DNA of 47,216 nucleotides from Burkholderiales bacterium (GCA_021287185.1 JAJTAZ010000006.1:1-47216); one strand, 5' to 3'; positions 27,363 through 39,328 are shown, counted from the first letter of the stretch. Numbers and translations are program-made. The notes: generated by a model from the letters alone, not told the origin.

Positions 27363-28388
27363 TTATTGTGTTGCAGAAGGATTGAGTTCACGAGGAGCGT
27401 CTGTACTGATGCTGTCGTAACTGCCATCTTCGTCACGTATTTGCGCGGCACGACGTTGTAACCACGCATCACGTACCATGCTGTATTTATCCAATGCACT
27501 TTCATCCAATGTGTCCGTGACCTCTAATAAATTGGTGCGCGTGTCAACGAACTTGTAACCTGTCAAACTGTTCCTTAGACGAATATTGGTGATGTAGCCG
27601 ATTGGATTGGCAAGGATATCAACGGGCTTTGCCAGCGCATCGCGTACCGTGGATGGGCCAAAACCAGGTAACATCACAAATCGTCCAGAGCCCACGCCCC
27701 AAACAGCCAGTGTCTGCCCAAAGTCCTCATCGTGTTTGGGTATGCCGAATTTTGTTGCCACATCAAAACAACCACCAAGACCCAGTACGCTGTTGACCAA
27801 CACGCGACCAATGTCCTGCCCGGCTGATTTAACTTTTCCTTGCAACACATTATTCACGGCTGTGTAGGGCGTGCTCAAATTGTCGAACATATTCGATACG
27901 CAACGACGAATACCTGTGGGTACAACTCTTTTATAGCCTTTGGCAACAGGTTTAATTACCGCTTTGTCCACTGTTTCATTGACGGCAAATATTTTGCGGT
28001 TGATGCCCTCCGAAGGGTCTGCAGCCAAGTCAGCATCGACGTTATCGGTTGTCTCTGTGGTTGTCAGTTCCGTTGTGTTGGCTGTTGAGTTTGCAGGTAA
28101 CGCTTGAGTCGTTTCTGATGCACTGGGCACAACCGATGTACCGTGCGCCGATTCAGGGGTTTCAGACGCAACGGGGTTGGACAATTCTGGGTTTTGCAGG
28201 GCGGCGGGCGCAGCAGGTATCGAGACAGTGTTAGTATTCGGTGGCGGGCTGTTGGCTTCTTGTGTTGCTGACCCAGCTCCATCCTCTATGGTTAAATGAC
28301 GTGGTGCATCTGCAGCGTAGGTTTGAACCGTCATCAACAGCAAGCCTGCACCAATACCCGCAAAGATTAAACGTTTATCTGTTTTCAT
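27363..28388 (-). CDS. mlaA: MlaA (VacJ) outer-membrane phospholipid-removal protein with long low-complexity linker
   Basis: The 341-aa protein has a signal peptide (residues 1-25, TYA cleavage) and then about 100 residues of Ala/Thr/Ser/Pro/Glu-rich sequence (26-122). A typical MlaA domain follows from about 123: DPSEGINRKIFAVNETVD, GGCFDVATKFG, DFGQTLAVWGVGSG and LPGFGPSTVRD. MlaA forms a ring in the outer membrane that removes surface-exposed phospholipids. E. coli MlaA is a lipoprotein of about 250 aa; here no cysteine occurs before the domain, so there is no lipobox. The gene lies between mlaD and mlaC, the betaproteobacterial order. Confidence 0.9.
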   Translation of the reverse strand: MKTDKRLIFAGIGAGLLLMTVQTYAADAPRHLTIEDGAGSATQEANSPPPNTNTVSIPAAPAALQNPELSNPVASETPESAHGTSVVPSASETTQALPANSTANTTELTTTETTDNVDADLAADPSEGINRKIFAVNETVDKAVIKPVAKGYKRVVPTGIRRCVSNMFDNLSTPYTAVNNVLQGKVKSAGQDIGRVLVNSVLGLGGCFDVATKFGIPKHDEDFGQTLAVWGVGSGRFVMLPGFGPSTVRDALAKPVDILANPIGYITNIRLRNSLTGYKFVDTRTNLLEVTDTLDESALDKYSMVRDAWLQRRAAQIRDEDGSYDSISTDAPRELNPSATQ

Positions 28389-28398
28389 ATCTCACCCT

Positions 28399-28890
28399 TT
28401 ATTGGGTCGCACCTTTGTCCGCGGCATTGGATTCTGCTTGTTTGACACCAAAGTTTTTGATTAAATCTTCCAACTGCATGGCCTGCTCGGTCTCGGTCAG
28501 TTGTCCACCATCTTCGACCAAGTTGGCAGCATCCACACCTTGATTGATGCCAATGAACTGCGCACCCAATAGACCTGCGGTATAGACCATGACTTGACTG
28601 TCCTTGGGTAGTTTGACATCGCGGTGAATGTCCATTGTGACTTTGGCTTTGTACTCGCCACCGTCATCAATCAAACTGATGTCACGCACGCGACCGATTT
28701 CGATGCCGACCATTTTGACGGGCGCATCCAATTTGAGCGTTCCGATTCCCGCGAAATTGGCCGTTACGGTGTAGGTGGCTTTTTTCGATTGCCAGCCTTT
28801 GGCACCGACGCTGAGCGTCAGTGCTATCAAAGCCGCTACACCTATGGCCACAAACAAGCCCACCCAAATGTCTATTTTACGTTGTTGCAT
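28399..28890 (-). CDS. mlaD: MCE-domain lipid transport protein MlaD
   Basis: The 163-aa protein has one N-terminal membrane helix (residues 8-30) and an MCE domain beginning YTVTANFAGIGTLKLDAPVKMVGIEIGRV, with the YTAGLLGAQFIGI pore-loop segment. Hexameric MlaD sits on MlaE in the inner membrane and forms the lipid tunnel. It lies 21 bp behind mlaE. Confidence 0.95.
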   Translation of the reverse strand: MQQRKIDIWVGLFVAIGVAALIALTLSVGAKGWQSKKATYTVTANFAGIGTLKLDAPVKMVGIEIGRVRDISLIDDGGEYKAKVTMDIHRDVKLPKDSQVMVYTAGLLGAQFIGINQGVDAANLVEDGGQLTETEQAMQLEDLIKNFGVKQAESNAADKGATQ

Positions 28891-28911
28891 TTCTTGCCTC
28901 TTTAGTATTGA

Positions 28912-29709
28912 TTAGTTTTGCGGGCTGAACATCAGTGCGGTCAACACGAAATCCAATGCCAGTACCAATAACGATGATTTAACCACGGTGCGTGTGGTTG
29001 CTTTGGCAACCCCTTCAGGGGTCGGGTGAGATTGCGCACCCTCATAGACTGCGATGAAACTCACGGCCAAACCAAACACCACGCTTTTAACAAAACTGCC
29101 TCGAAATATGTCATGACTGACGTCGACGTTTTCGTGAATCATATTCCAAAAAACACCTGCATCCACACCCAGCCAACGCACGGCCACCAAATAACCACCG
29201 TAGATACCAACCAGCGAAAAAATCATGGTCAGCATGGGCACGACCAAACCACCCGCCCAAAAACGCGGTGCGTATTCACGCTCAATCGGGTCAACCCCCA
29301 TCATTTCCATGGCGGCCAGTTGCTCGCCAGACTTCATTAGACCGATTTCTGCAGTCATTGATGTGCCTGCGCGCCCAGCGAATAAAATGGCGACCACCAC
29401 GGGGGACAATTCACGAATCAACGACAGTGTGACCATCACGCCAGTGGCCGCTTCTGAGCCAACTTTGCTAAGGGCATAGTAGGCCTGCAATGCCAAAACC
29501 GCGCCAATAAATGCGGCTGAGACCACCATAATCACCAAAGAATAGTTGCCTAAAAAATGAATTTGGCGCATCACCAAGCGCGTACGAGTGAACCACACTT
29601 TGATTTGCAACAGCATGGCCCAAAACATGCGCATGGCATAACCCAAATACATCAGTGTTTCAATCACTGTGCTTCCCAAACGCGCCAATTTGTCTGATAA
29701 TCCGTTCAT
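28912..29709 (-). CDS. mlaE: Phospholipid ABC transporter permease MlaE
   Basis: The 265-aa inner-membrane permease has five or six hydrophobic segments and the MlaE core motifs RAGTSMTAEIGLMKSGEQ and EREYAPRFWAGG. It forms the transport core with MlaF and MlaD. Its ATG overlaps the mlaF stop by four bases (ATGA). Confidence 0.95.
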   Translation of the reverse strand: MNGLSDKLARLGSTVIETLMYLGYAMRMFWAMLLQIKVWFTRTRLVMRQIHFLGNYSLVIMVVSAAFIGAVLALQAYYALSKVGSEAATGVMVTLSLIRELSPVVVAILFAGRAGTSMTAEIGLMKSGEQLAAMEMMGVDPIEREYAPRFWAGGLVVPMLTMIFSLVGIYGGYLVAVRWLGVDAGVFWNMIHENVDVSHDIFRGSFVKSVVFGLAVSFIAVYEGAQSHPTPEGVAKATTRTVVKSSLLVLALDFVLTALMFSPQN

Positions 29710-30461
29710 ACATGTCCCCCGTGTACCAAAGCGTCTTCTCGGCCGTGTATGAATCGACGGATGAATGGGTCTGTATGGCGCAGCAACTCAGCGGGTGTAC
29801 CATGAGCAACAATGCCCGATTGGTGCATGATGTAGATGTAATCACTGATGGCAAAGGTTTCTTGTACATCGTGCGACACAACAATCGACGCCGCATTGAG
29901 CGTGTTGGTTTGTTCACGAATCAAACTGGCAATGGTGTCCATGGCAATCGGGTCAAGTCCAGTGAATGGTTCATCAAACAGCATCACTTGTGGGTTTTGT
30001 GCAATCGCGCGTGCCAAAGCCACACGTCGAGCCATCCCGCCTGAGATTTCGGCGGGCATTTTTTCAGCCGCCTCAGCCAAGCCAACAGCACTGAGTTTTT
30101 GCATCACGCGTTCGCGAACCGCTTGTTCATTCAGTGTGGTGGTTTCGCGCAGGGGAAACGCCACGTTATCATACACACTCATATCGGTGAACAGAGCACC
30201 GAATTGAAACAGCATGCCCATTTTCGTTCGCAACGCTCGTAGTTGTGCGGGCGATTCGTATGGAATGGTTTGTTCGAATAATTGCACACGACCTTCATAA
30301 GGCCGTAGCAAACCCGCCACAATTCTAAGCAAGGTGGTCTTACCGCAGCCCGAAGGCCCCATGACTGCCACGACTTGCCCCTTTTTGACAGTTAGTCCAA
30401 CATCGCGCACAATCGGTGCGCTGTGTGGGTAACGGAAAGAAACATGCTCTAAATTTATCAT
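29706..30461 (-). CDS. mlaF: Phospholipid ABC transporter ATP-binding protein MlaF
   Basis: The 251-aa ATPase shows Walker A GPSGCGKTT, signature EISGGMARRVALAR, Walker B VMLFDEPFTGLD and the H-loop VVSHDVQE. I start at ATG 30461, where homology (MINLEHVSFRYP) begins; an in-frame ATG at 30491 would add ten residues. A TATAAT box at 30468-30473 lies so close to ATG 30461 that, if used, the mRNA would be nearly leaderless, so the start remains uncertain. mlaF heads the operon. Confidence 0.93.
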   Translation of the reverse strand: MINLEHVSFRYPHSAPIVRDVGLTVKKGQVVAVMGPSGCGKTTLLRIVAGLLRPYEGRVQLFEQTIPYESPAQLRALRTKMGMLFQFGALFTDMSVYDNVAFPLRETTTLNEQAVRERVMQKLSAVGLAEAAEKMPAEISGGMARRVALARAIAQNPQVMLFDEPFTGLDPIAMDTIASLIREQTNTLNAASIVVSHDVQETFAISDYIYIMHQSGIVAHGTPAELLRHTDPFIRRFIHGREDALVHGGHV

Positions 30462-30553
30462 TTCAGCATTATAATCTACAATCAAATACATTGCATTTAT
30501 CTATACCATCTAAAGATGTTGTATATGTGTTGCTAACGTGTAAAAACAGCATA

Positions 30554-30582
30554 AAAAACCGCTTCGTTTGGAAGCGGTTTTT
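30554..30582 (-). terminator. Intrinsic terminator of the ATP synthase operon
   Basis: A 12-bp stem, AAAAACCGCTTC (30554-30565) with GAAGCGGTTTTT (30571-30582), is followed on either strand by a T-rich end. It lies just behind atpC and ahead of mlaF and would end the atp transcript. Confidence 0.93.
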
Positions 30583-30599
30583 CAATCGTGCAAAACTCA

Positions 30600-31013
30600 T
30601 TATTGCTTTTTGCGCAGTTTTGCCAATGCTGCCAATTGTGCGACTGCCACAGACAATTCTGCTTGTGCGCGTGCATAATCCACATCCGAAGCATTGTCTT
30701 TCAGATTTTCTTCGGCACGGGCTTTGGCTTCCAATGCGCGCGCTTCATCCAAATCATGACCGCGAATGGCGGTATCTGCCAACACAGTAATTTTATTCGG
30801 CTGAACTTCTAAAATACCACCCGCAACAAACACCAATTCTTCGTTTTGGCCATTTTGAATGCGTACTGCACCGGGTTTAATGCGTGTAATCAAAGGTGTA
30901 TGACCTGGCAAAATACCCAGTTCACCCGACTCGCCAGGTAAAGAGACGAACTCTGCTTGACCAGAAAATACTTCAGCCTTTGCACTGACCACGTCTACTT
31001 GGATTGTACTCAT
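30600..31013 (-). CDS. atpC: ATP synthase F1 epsilon subunit
   Basis: The 137-aa subunit has the beta-sandwich domain (residues 1-85, with [21 protein letters not shown]) and the C-terminal helical hairpin that inhibits ATP hydrolysis. It completes the central stalk with gamma. Last gene of the operon, before a strong terminator. Confidence 0.96.
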   Translation of the reverse strand: MSTIQVDVVSAKAEVFSGQAEFVSLPGESGELGILPGHTPLITRIKPGAVRIQNGQNEELVFVAGGILEVQPNKITVLADTAIRGHDLDEARALEAKARAEENLKDNASDVDYARAQAELSVAVAQLAALAKLRKKQ

Positions 31014-31078
31014 ATTGTTTCCTAAACTTGACCGTTGGAAGGGTGTGAATCAAAATGACCCACACCGTTCCGCCTCAA

Positions 31079-32479
<1,401 letters not shown>

Positions 32480-32511
32480 TTAACTAAAATTCTTCGTGAC
32501 AACGCACCCGA

Positions 32512-32835
32512 TTACTGTGCAATAGCCACACCACATGCTACTTTCCAAAAGTCCTGCAACTCTTGGCATCTTTTACCTGCCTCAGTTGCTGACAATACAC
32601 GCATCTGCTCTTCCAAAACCGCCATCATACGTTCTCGACTGGCTTGAGACAGCCGACTGGTCGGACATGAATCAAAGGTTTTGATCAATGGCGCACAATC
32701 AGACTTTAATTGGTACTGCGTGTTTTGCTTCAATTCTTGGGTATTTTTTGAAACCTGCTGGTGGTCAGAACAACTGCCCAGCAATATCACCAAAAACCAC
32801 CCGCTCAACACCACCCAAACACTTAAATTTGACAT
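32512..32835 (-). CDS. Small predicted lipoprotein inside the atp operon, function unknown
   Basis: The 107-aa product starts MSNLSVWVVLSGWFLVILLG and has a lipobox LGSC with Cys22, so it is predicted to be a lipid-anchored envelope protein. The mature part is mostly polar, with four more cysteines (SDC, DSC, KRC, ACG) that could form two disulfides. The ATG at 32835 has an AAGG site; a longer reading frame into atpG exists but the signal peptide fixes the start. It lies 22 bp after atpG and 53 bp before atpD. I do not recognise the family. Confidence 0.65.
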   Translation of the reverse strand: MSNLSVWVVLSGWFLVILLGSCSDHQQVSKNTQELKQNTQYQLKSDCAPLIKTFDSCPTSRLSQASRERMMAVLEEQMRVLSATEAGKRCQELQDFWKVACGVAIAQ

Positions 32836-32857
32836 TGAGCCTTCATCTTTGTGGTGG

Positions 32858-33733
32858 TTATACCGCCGCCGCGCCACCAACAATTTCCGACAATTCTTTG
32901 GTAATTGCCGCCTGACGTGACTTGTTATACACCAGTTGCAATTCACCGATGACGTTTTTGGCATTGTCAGAAGCCGCTTTCATCGCCACCATACGTGCTG
33001 ATTGCTCAGATGCGATGTTTTCAGCGACTGCTTGATAAACCAAGGCTTCCACGTAACGAACCAGCAACTCATCGACAACGGTTTCAGCCGAAGGCTCGTA
33101 CAAGTAATCCCACGAGTAGGCGCGTTTTTCTTCTTCAGACTGTGTCAAAGACGATTTGGGCAACGGAATCAATTGCATCACCACGGGTTCTTGCTTCATG
33201 GTGTTGACAAATTGGGTGTATGCCAAATAAACCGCATCAATTTCGCCTGCCAAATAAGCATCAATTTGAACTTTCACCGCACCGATGAGCTCATCCATAT
33301 GAGGCACATCACCGATGTGAGTGGATTCAGACACAATGTTCGCACCGATACGATTCAAAAAGCCCAAGCCTTTGTTACCAATCGCTGTGGTTTGTACTTT
33401 TTTGCCCGAATCCGTCCATTCTTTCATTTGCGCAGTGGCTGCACGCAAAACATTGGTGTTCATACCGCCACACAGGCCTTTGTCTGTAGTCACCAGAATT
33501 AAACCGACATTTTGCAGTGCGCGCTCAATCAAGAAAGGATGTTGGTACTCGGAGTTCGCTCCACTCATGTGTGCAGCGATATTGCGCACTTTGTCTGCAT
33601 ACGGGCGAGCCGCCCGCATGCGGTCTTGAGCTTTACGCATTTTTGAAGCGGCGACCATTTCCATGGCTTTGGTGATTTTGCGCGTATTTTGTACGCTCTT
33701 AATCTTACCGCGAATTTCTTTCATGCTCGGCAT
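32858..33733 (-). CDS. atpG: ATP synthase F1 gamma subunit
   Basis: The 291-aa rotor subunit has the N-terminal helix [33 protein letters not shown] and the C-terminal helix with [15 protein letters not shown] that together form the coiled coil in the alpha3beta3 core. It links the c-ring to catalysis. Between atpA and the small lipoprotein gene. Confidence 0.97.
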   Translation of the reverse strand: MPSMKEIRGKIKSVQNTRKITKAMEMVAASKMRKAQDRMRAARPYADKVRNIAAHMSGANSEYQHPFLIERALQNVGLILVTTDKGLCGGMNTNVLRAATAQMKEWTDSGKKVQTTAIGNKGLGFLNRIGANIVSESTHIGDVPHMDELIGAVKVQIDAYLAGEIDAVYLAYTQFVNTMKQEPVVMQLIPLPKSSLTQSEEEKRAYSWDYLYEPSAETVVDELLVRYVEALVYQAVAENIASEQSARMVAMKAASDNAKNVIGELQLVYNKSRQAAITKELSEIVGGAAAV

Positions 33734-33750
33734 GGTTCGTCCTCAAGTGT

Positions 33751-35292
33751 TTAGAATGCCGCGACTTGTTTGTACGCTTTAATCGCGTCGTTTAAAGCCA
33801 CTTCATCGTCTTTTGAAACCTCTTTAGTTGATTCAATACGATCAATCAATGCACCATGACTGGTTTTCAAGAAGTCCAACATGCCTTTTTCAAATGACAA
33901 CACATCTTTTACTTCAACATCATCCAAGTAACCGTTGTTGGCCGCGAACAACGACGCAGACATTTCCCAAACTTGCAATGGTTTGTACTGTTGTTGTTTC
34001 AACAATTCAGTGACGCGACGACCACGCTCCAGTTGTTTGCGGGTCGCTTCATCCAAGTCAGATGCGAATTGTGCAAACGCAGCCAATTCACGATATTGCG
34101 CCAAGTCGGTACGAATACCGCCAGAGAGTTTTTTCACCGCTTTGGTTTGCGCTGCACCACCCACGCGAGATACCGAAATACCTGCGTTAATCGCTGGACG
34201 AATGCCCGCGTTGAACAAGTCAGTTTCCAAGAAAATTTGACCGTCGGTAATCGAAATCACGTTGGTTGGGACGAATGCGGTTACGTCACCCGCTTGAGTT
34301 TCAATCACTGGTAATGCAGTCAATGAGCCTGTTTTGCCTTTAACTTCGCCGTTGGTGAATTTTTCTACGTAGTCCTCATTTACGCGCGCTGCACGTTCGA
34401 GCAAACGGCTGTGGAGGTAAAATACGTCACCTGGGTAGGCTTCACGTCCTGGAGGACGACGCAATAACAATGAAATTTGACGATATGCCCAAGCTTGTTT
34501 GGTCAAGTCATCATAAATAATCAAAGCATCTTCACCACGATCGCGGAAGTATTCACCCATGGTACAGCCCGCATATGGCGCGAGGTACTGCATCGCAGCA
34601 GAATCAGAAGCTGAAGCTGCAACGATGGTGGTGTATTCCATTGCGCCGTGCTCTTCGAGTTTGCGCAATACGTTCATGATGGACGAGGCTTTTTGACCAA
34701 TCGCCACATAGATACATTTGAGGTTTTTGCCTTTTTGGTTGATGATGGTGTCCACTGCAACCGCTGTTTTACCTGTTTGACGGTCACCAATAATCAATTC
34801 ACGTTGACCACGACCAACTGGAACCATCGCGTCAATCGCTTTCAAACCTGTTTGTACAGGCTGATCCACCGATTTACGCCAAATCACACCAGGTGCGACT
34901 TTTTCAATCACGTCGGTGAGTTTCGCATTGATTGGACCTTTGCCATCAATCGGCGCGCCCAATGCGTCGACCACACGACCCAACAATTCTGGACCGACGG
35001 GTACTTCCAAAATACGACCCGTACATTTAACGATGTCGCCTTCAGAAATAGATTCGTATTCACCCAATACAACCGAGCCCACCGAGTCACGCTCCAAGTT
35101 CAATGCCAAACCAAAGATGTTGCCCGGAAATTCCAACATCTCACCTTGCATCACGTCCGCCAAACCGTGGATGCGGCAAATACCGTCCGTTACAGAAACA
35201 ACCGTGCCTTGCGTGCGCAAGTTTGCAGAGTCGTCTACACCTTGAATTCGATTCTTAATCAATTCACTGATTTCAGAAGGGTTCAGTTGCAT
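33751..35292 (-). CDS. atpA: ATP synthase F1 alpha subunit
   Basis: The 513-aa non-catalytic nucleotide-binding subunit shows Walker A GDRQTGKT, the [20 protein letters not shown] segment and the arginine finger region [15 protein letters not shown]-terminal [13 protein letters not shown] is typical. Standard position between atpH and atpG. Confidence 0.98.
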   Translation of the reverse strand: MQLNPSEISELIKNRIQGVDDSANLRTQGTVVSVTDGICRIHGLADVMQGEMLEFPGNIFGLALNLERDSVGSVVLGEYESISEGDIVKCTGRILEVPVGPELLGRVVDALGAPIDGKGPINAKLTDVIEKVAPGVIWRKSVDQPVQTGLKAIDAMVPVGRGQRELIIGDRQTGKTAVAVDTIINQKGKNLKCIYVAIGQKASSIMNVLRKLEEHGAMEYTTIVAASASDSAAMQYLAPYAGCTMGEYFRDRGEDALIIYDDLTKQAWAYRQISLLLRRPPGREAYPGDVFYLHSRLLERAARVNEDYVEKFTNGEVKGKTGSLTALPVIETQAGDVTAFVPTNVISITDGQIFLETDLFNAGIRPAINAGISVSRVGGAAQTKAVKKLSGGIRTDLAQYRELAAFAQFASDLDEATRKQLERGRRVTELLKQQQYKPLQVWEMSASLFAANNGYLDDVEVKDVLSFEKGMLDFLKTSHGALIDRIESTKEVSKDDEVALNDAIKAYKQVAAF

Positions 35293-35376
35293 GCTATTGC
35301 TCCAAATTTATTCACTGCCACTGACCAACACGGTCAATGGATCAAATCCTGTTTTGTACGCTCAACACGTAATGTA

Positions 35377-35910
35377 TTAAGCTGTCAAAGCAGATTGCAT
35401 ACGTGCCAATTTCGCACGTACAGACATATCCAATACTTCATCACCTACAGTCACGCAAAAGCCACCAATTAAGCTTTCATCCACCGAAACTTCAGGTTTG
35501 AGTTTTTTGCCCAGTTTTTTCTCTAAGGCCGCTACCAGTTCTTGTAACTGTGCATCGTTCATTGCATACGCGGTAACGATGTGTGCATCGGCCGAGCCTT
35601 CGAAAGCGTTTTTGTGAGCCACGAAAGCTTCATAAACCGCTGGCAACGCATCCACTCTTGACTGTTCAATCATGGTGCGCAAGAAGTTTTTTTGGGAATC
35701 AGAAACGGGCTTTGCAGCCTCATCAAACAAAGATGCCAATTGGCTTTTGGCAACTTTGGGATTTTGTGCCAATTGGCGCACATCTTCGTTGGATGCCAAG
35801 GTTGCAGCCGCTTCCAAGAAAACCGCCCAACCTGCCAAATTGCCTTCACCCTTAGCCACGTCAAAAGCCGCTTGTGCGTACGGGCGAGCAATGGTTCCTA
35901 TTTCAGCCAT
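35377..35910 (-). CDS. atpH: ATP synthase F1 delta subunit
   Basis: The 177-aa peripheral-stalk subunit opens with IARPYAQAAFDVAK and ends with the VDESLIGGFCVTVGDEVLDMS segment that are the two family landmarks. It ties the b subunits to the top of F1. It lies 14 bp after atpF. Confidence 0.95.
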   Translation of the reverse strand: MAEIGTIARPYAQAAFDVAKGEGNLAGWAVFLEAAATLASNEDVRQLAQNPKVAKSQLASLFDEAAKPVSDSQKNFLRTMIEQSRVDALPAVYEAFVAHKNAFEGSADAHIVTAYAMNDAQLQELVAALEKKLGKKLKPEVSVDESLIGGFCVTVGDEVLDMSVRAKLARMQSALTA

Positions 35911-35924
35911 ATTCTTACCCGCCT

Positions 35925-36395
35925 TTACAGTTGCGCTTTGTATTGTGCCAACAAGTCCGCATGATTCTCTGCATTGATTTCTCGACCCAGAATTTTTTCC
36001 GCACCTGATACCACTAAACTTGCCATTTGGTCACGCAAAGCTTCTTTTGCGCGAACAATTTCTTGAGCCGCATCTGCCTGAGCTTGCGCGAGAATTCGTT
36101 GAGCCGACTCACTTGCATCTACTTTGGCTTGTGCTTCAAGAGCTTGAGCACGTTTTTCAGCTTCGGTGACAATATTTTGCGCGTGTTCACGTGCTTCACG
36201 CTCAAAACCAACCGATTGCTGTTTTGCAGCTTCCAAAGCCTTATTACCTTGCTCAGCAGCAGCCAAGCCAGCCGCGATTTTTTCACGACGCTCATCAATC
36301 GCCTTAATCATTGGCGGCCAAATGAATTTCATTGTAACCCAAGCCAATGTAAAGAAAACCAATGTTTGAATTATTAATGTTGCATTGATATTCAC
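35925..36395 (-). CDS. atpF: ATP synthase Fo b subunit
   Basis: The 156-aa subunit has one N-terminal membrane helix (residues 5-25, TLVFFTLAWVTMKFIWPP) followed by a long Ala/Glu/Lys-rich helix forming the peripheral stalk dimer. Normal length for a proteobacterial b subunit. Confidence 0.96.
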   Translation of the reverse strand: MNINATLIIQTLVFFTLAWVTMKFIWPPMIKAIDERREKIAAGLAAAEQGNKALEAAKQQSVGFEREAREHAQNIVTEAEKRAQALEAQAKVDASESAQRILAQAQADAAQEIVRAKEALRDQMASLVVSGAEKILGREINAENHADLLAQYKAQL

Positions 36396-36416
36396 GACAT
36401 TATTCCTTTATTGAAA

Positions 36417-36489
36417 CACTTGGTTTAGCGCCAAGTGCTAAGACATTTGCCGCTAAACGATCAATCAATATGAACACAATTCATTGATC
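36417..36489 (-). promoter_or_regulatory. Two hairpins in the atpE-atpF intercistronic gap
   Basis: The 132-bp gap holds two perfect 7-bp inverted repeats: CACTTGG (36417-36423) with CCAAGTG (36431-36437), and GATCAAT (36459-36465) with ATTGATC (36483-36489). Neither is followed by a T run. Such stems downstream of atpE could protect its mRNA from 3' decay, helping to make the many c subunits needed per enzyme; that role is inference. Confidence 0.5.
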
Positions 36490-36527
36490 AATTTTTGCGG
36501 CGCTCAATCATCTATTGGATAGATTGA

Positions 36528-36773
<246 letters not shown>

Positions 36774-36816
36774 TTACTCCTTTAATTTAAAAAAAGAACC
36801 ACTCAAACCACTCAAC

Positions 36817-36847
36817 TTGATGCAAGGTGTTTCCAGCCAAGCATCAA
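36817..36847 (-). promoter_or_regulatory. Inverted repeat in the atpB-atpE gap
   Basis: TTGATGC (36817-36823) and GCATCAA (36841-36847) form a perfect inverted repeat in the 121-bp gap ahead of atpE. There is no T run; it may be an mRNA structure affecting atpB decay or atpE translation. Confidence 0.35.
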
Positions 36848-36891
36848 ATCAACTTAACAATCAAACAGATAAAAACTCCCGACCCGTTTAA

Positions 36892-37878
<987 letters not shown>

Positions 37879-38214
37879 TTATTCTTTAACTGTGCCCAAC
37901 AATCCAAAATTATGTGCCTTAAGCACAATAATCAGTACCACCCAATATACCAAGGGCTGTACTTGTAATCCGTATCGCCACCAAACCAGTGACGCAGCAA
38001 TCAAAGCCACTGCAATTTTAATGCCTTCGCCCACAAAAAAACGATATTCTGCGGGCTTGGGTGCGATGGCCAAATAGGTTGCAAAAATAGCATTGGGTAA
38101 TATGGCAATTAAAGCCGCAATTACTGCCGACCAAGTCGCAGCCCAACCAAAAAAAGCCGCCACTGCCACGCAAATGACTCCAGCGATGAATTGCAAAAGT
38201 ACTGCAAACCCCAT
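37879..38214 (-). CDS. atpI: ATP synthase subunit I
   Basis: The 111-aa hydrophobic protein with four predicted membrane helices is in the first position of the atp operon, where AtpI (a c-ring assembly or ion-handling helper) is expected. The internal segment LPNAIFATYLAI and the Lys-rich loop between helices 2 and 3 are typical. The assignment rests mainly on position, size and membrane layout. Confidence 0.85.
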   Translation of the reverse strand: MGFAVLLQFIAGVICVAVAAFFGWAATWSAVIAALIAILPNAIFATYLAIAPKPAEYRFFVGEGIKIAVALIAASLVWWRYGLQVQPLVYWVVLIIVLKAHNFGLLGTVKE

Positions 38215-38519
38215 AAAGACCTCAATCCATCTGCACGTGTTGTTTGACCAACACCAAGATTATCTCGCCATTTTGCGGCACGACGCTTACTGTATGCTTG
38301 CAAACACACAAAAAACCAGCATCTTTGCAGATGTTGCTACAAAATCCCTACAATTTTACAGATGGATGCCATGACTGTCAATGCAGAACATCCGAAACAG
38401 ACCGACATTGTTTCGTTTTGTACGCCAATTTTTTGTGTCAGGTTTGTTTTTAATCATCGATGGTCAAAAAATAATCGATTTTTGAATGAGTTGTTTGATT
38501 TTAGCGTACGAACAGGGTG
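38215..38519. other. Intergenic region between comM remnant and atp operon
   Basis: No gene is supported here. It must hold the atp operon promoter; a GATAAT-like -10 lies on the minus strand near 38260-38266, but I cannot see a convincing -35. On the minus strand CATCT/AGATG (38320-38333) followed by six T (38310-38315) is a weak intrinsic terminator that would end comM transcription before atpI. Confidence 0.45.
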
Positions 38520-39190
38520 TTATGACACTTTCTCCACATCCATTAGTGCACGTCGATACTGTATGGCTTGTGCAACATGTGTGGCGTTGATGTGTTCTAC
38601 ACCCTCCAAATCTGCCACTGTGCGCGCCACCCGCAAGACCCGATGATACACTCGAGCCGACCAATTCAGTTGCGTCATGGCTTTTGCCAAAACAGCCCGT
38701 CCGCGCTCATCGGGCGTGGCGTATTGATCAGTTTGCTTCACCGATAGACGTGCGTTTACACAAGCTTGACGTGCGATTTGTCTCATGAAGGCGCGCTGAA
38801 CACGTTCGGCAACCACCACGCTGGACTCGCCCGAAGGCAGTTGATCTAAATCACTTGAATCCACTGCGGGCACTTCAATTTGCATGTCAATGCGATTTAA
38901 AAAAGGCCCTGATAAACGTGATTGATAGCGTATGATTTGGTCGGGCGTGCAACGGCAGGTTTTTTTGGTGTGCCCCAAGTAACCACAAGGACATGGGTTC
39001 ATTGCGGCGATCAACTGAAATGCTGCAGGGTAGGTGGTTTGCCGCGCAGCGCGCGAAATATGAATTTCGCCTGATTCCAAAGGTTCGCGCAAAACTTCTA
39101 AAACCTTTCGGCCAAATTCAGGCAGTTCATCTAAAAATAGCACGCCCCTATGGGCAAGCGAGATTTCGCCAGGACGTGGTGTTGAGCCAC
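38520..39190 (-). pseudogene. comM: ComM (Mg-chelatase-like AAA+ helicase), 3' part only, split by transposon insertion
   Basis: About 222 C-terminal residues of ComM, the branch-migration helicase for natural transformation, are encoded. They run from GSTPRPGEISLAH through Walker B LFLDELPEF, IAAMNPCPCGY, the SGPFLNRIDM arginine-finger region and the C-terminal SARVYHRVLRVARTVADLEG. E. coli ComM is about 506 aa, so the N-terminal Lon-like domain and Walker A are missing. The reading is cut exactly at the Gly-Gly-Gly-Ser codons where the transposon end begins at 39191. The 5' half should lie beyond the window. Loss of ComM function is expected unless the element excises. Confidence 0.92.
39186..39190. 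repeat. Putative 5-bp target-site duplication GCCAC
   Basis: The five bases GCCAC (GTGGC on the comM strand, part of Gly-Gly codons) lie between comM and the TGT end of the element. Tn7-like transposons duplicate five bases. The second copy is outside the window, so the duplication is predicted, not seen. Confidence 0.5.
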
Positions 39191-39202
39191 TGTGATATAC
39201 TG

Positions 39203-39328
39203 AAATAAATGCGACAGCCGTCTAATAGAATCAAAGAGTTAAGCCCATTTTCACAAAAATTAATGCGATACAATTAACAAAATTAACTGCGACAAGGTAT
39301 GAAATGAATACAAATAACTGCGACAAAG
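39203..39328 (+). repeat. Left-end transposase-binding repeats (core TGCGACA, four copies)
   Basis: Same-orientation repeats with core TGCGACA lie at 39210-39216, 39288-39294 and 39319-39325, with a variant TGCGATA at 39264-39270. Each is preceded by an A/T-rich TAA element (AAATAAA, ATTAA, ATTAAC, AATAAC). This is the expected layout of TnsB-binding sites. The last copy lies inside the first codons of tnsA, so transposase binding could repress the operon. Confidence 0.7.

Noticed and set aside
34648-35472. A 274-codon frame antisense to atpA and atpH
   Set aside because: It is the mirror of a highly conserved gene with strong codon bias, a common source of long antisense frames; no start signals or domain.
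38362-38646. A plus-strand frame between atpI and comM
   Set aside because: It overlaps the conserved comM C-terminus on the other strand and shows no domain or ribosome site.
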